Assembly (NCBI GenBank): GCA_905214895.1
Contig: CAJMNP010000046.1
Span: 1 to 6,744, forward strand
Source of the DNA: an uncultured bacterium
Lineage (GTDB): Bacteria > Actinomycetota > Coriobacteriia > Coriobacteriales > Coriobacteriaceae
Length of the DNA: 6,744 bases
Direction of reading: 5' to 3'
Shown here: positions 6,251 to 6,744 of the stretch, one piece after another
Layout of the letters: each line of letters starts with the position of its first letter
Position numbering within the stretch: the stretch's first letter is position 1
Translations under genes and position numbers: made by a program
The notes under the pieces: generated by a model
Seen by the model: only the letters and a program-made list of their open reading frames with translations
Databases searched by the model: none
What the model was told of the DNA's origin: nothing

Positions 6251-6744
6251 ATGGGAAAGAAACTCGATAAGAAAGCCAAGGCGGGCAAGAGCATCAAGAA
6301 GCTCCGCAAACTCGAGGGCAAGCTGTGGACCCGCGAGTACCTGCTCAAGATTGCCGAGTTTGACGGCGCGACCATTGCCCCCGCCAACGGCGCCGCAGCG
6401 CGCGCCGATGCCATGGGCACCCTTGCCGGCGAACATCATAAACTGCTGACCAGCAACAAGTCTGTCGAACTTGTGCGCTCGCTGGCACGCGAGACCGTCG
6501 CCGGCGGCAAGATCGACGACCCGCAGCTGCTCGACGAGATCCGCGTGCTCGGCCGCGACCAGCGCGAGGCAAGCGCCATCCCCACCGAGGAGGCCGAGGC
6601 CTGGACCAGGCTCACCTGCGAGGCCGATGCCGTGTGGCACAAGGCCAAGACGGCCAATGACTGGGCGAGTTTTGAGCCCTATGTGGATAGAATCGTCGCC
6701 CAACTTAAGCATCAGGCCGAGCTCATGGACCCCAAGCGCGACCC
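6251..6744 (+). CDS. Carboxypeptidase, peptidase family M32, N-terminal part (cut by window edge)
   Basis: About 164 codons of a cytoplasmic M32 metallocarboxypeptidase are visible; whole members are about 500 residues. These enzymes release C-terminal amino acids from peptides. The N-terminal helical domain is recognised from the order of conserved features: FDGATIAPANGAAARADAM (37-55, matching the WDxxTxxPxxGxxxRxxxx pattern of the family), LAGEHHKLLTS (58-68), VLGRDQREASAIPTEE (99-114), and later AVWHKAKTANDWASFEPYV (127-145). The zinc-binding HEXXH motif lies beyond the window, so catalytic competence cannot be checked. The extreme N-terminus is lysine-rich (10 Lys in 20 residues) and has no signal peptide. 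The start ATG follows AAGGA (6239-6243) at a seven-base spacing. The gene is divergent from the pheST leader; the 6132-6250 interval must hold its promoter, but I see no convincing -35/-10 pair. Confidence 0.85.
   Translation, partial: MGKKLDKKAKAGKSIKKLRKLEGKLWTREYLLKIAEFDGATIAPANGAAARADAMGTLAGEHHKLLTSNKSVELVRSLARETVAGGKIDDPQLLDEIRVLGRDQREASAIPTEEAEAWTRLTCEADAVWHKAKTANDWASFEPYVDRIVAQLKHQAELMDPKRD

Overview
The window looks like chromosomal DNA from a high-GC Gram-positive bacterium, most probably an actinobacterium of the Coriobacteriia (Collinsella-like). This is an inference from GC-rich third codon positions, a transcription-attenuating T-box on phenylalanyl-tRNA synthetase genes, a CbiM with a CbiN-like tail, and the style of an M32 carboxypeptidase. 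No gene fixes the genus.

Layout: four genes run on the minus strand and one on the plus strand. In minus-strand order these are a T-box leader (about 6116 down to 5831), pheS (5744-4668), a 162-base gap holding a large imperfect inverted repeat, pheT (4505-2052), a compact 248-base intergenic region, cbiM (1803-718) and cbiQ (from 740, running off the left edge). The intergenic region holds a probable terminator, a promoter and a palindromic operator. On the plus strand a carboxypeptidase M32 gene starts at 6251 and runs off the right edge.

How the parts work together: pheS and pheT encode the alpha and beta chains of the alpha2-beta2 phenylalanyl-tRNA synthetase. Their leader reads the charging state of tRNA-Phe. 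A UUC specifier sits in Stem I, a UGGU bulge suits an A discriminator base, and an intrinsic terminator competes with the antiterminator. cbiM (fused to a CbiN-like two-helix tail) and cbiQ are the substrate-binding and transmembrane parts of an ECF-type Ni/Co importer; the ATPase gene is expected just outside the left edge. The palindrome GTGTTAC-N14-GTAACAC, just downstream of the likely cbiM promoter, resembles a NikR-class nickel operator and hints that nickel, not cobalt, may be the cargo.

The least explained element is the roughly 95-base inverted repeat between pheS and pheT. It looks like a dispersed intergenic hairpin element or a structured RNA rather than a terminator. I see no evidence for a wholly new multi-gene system here.
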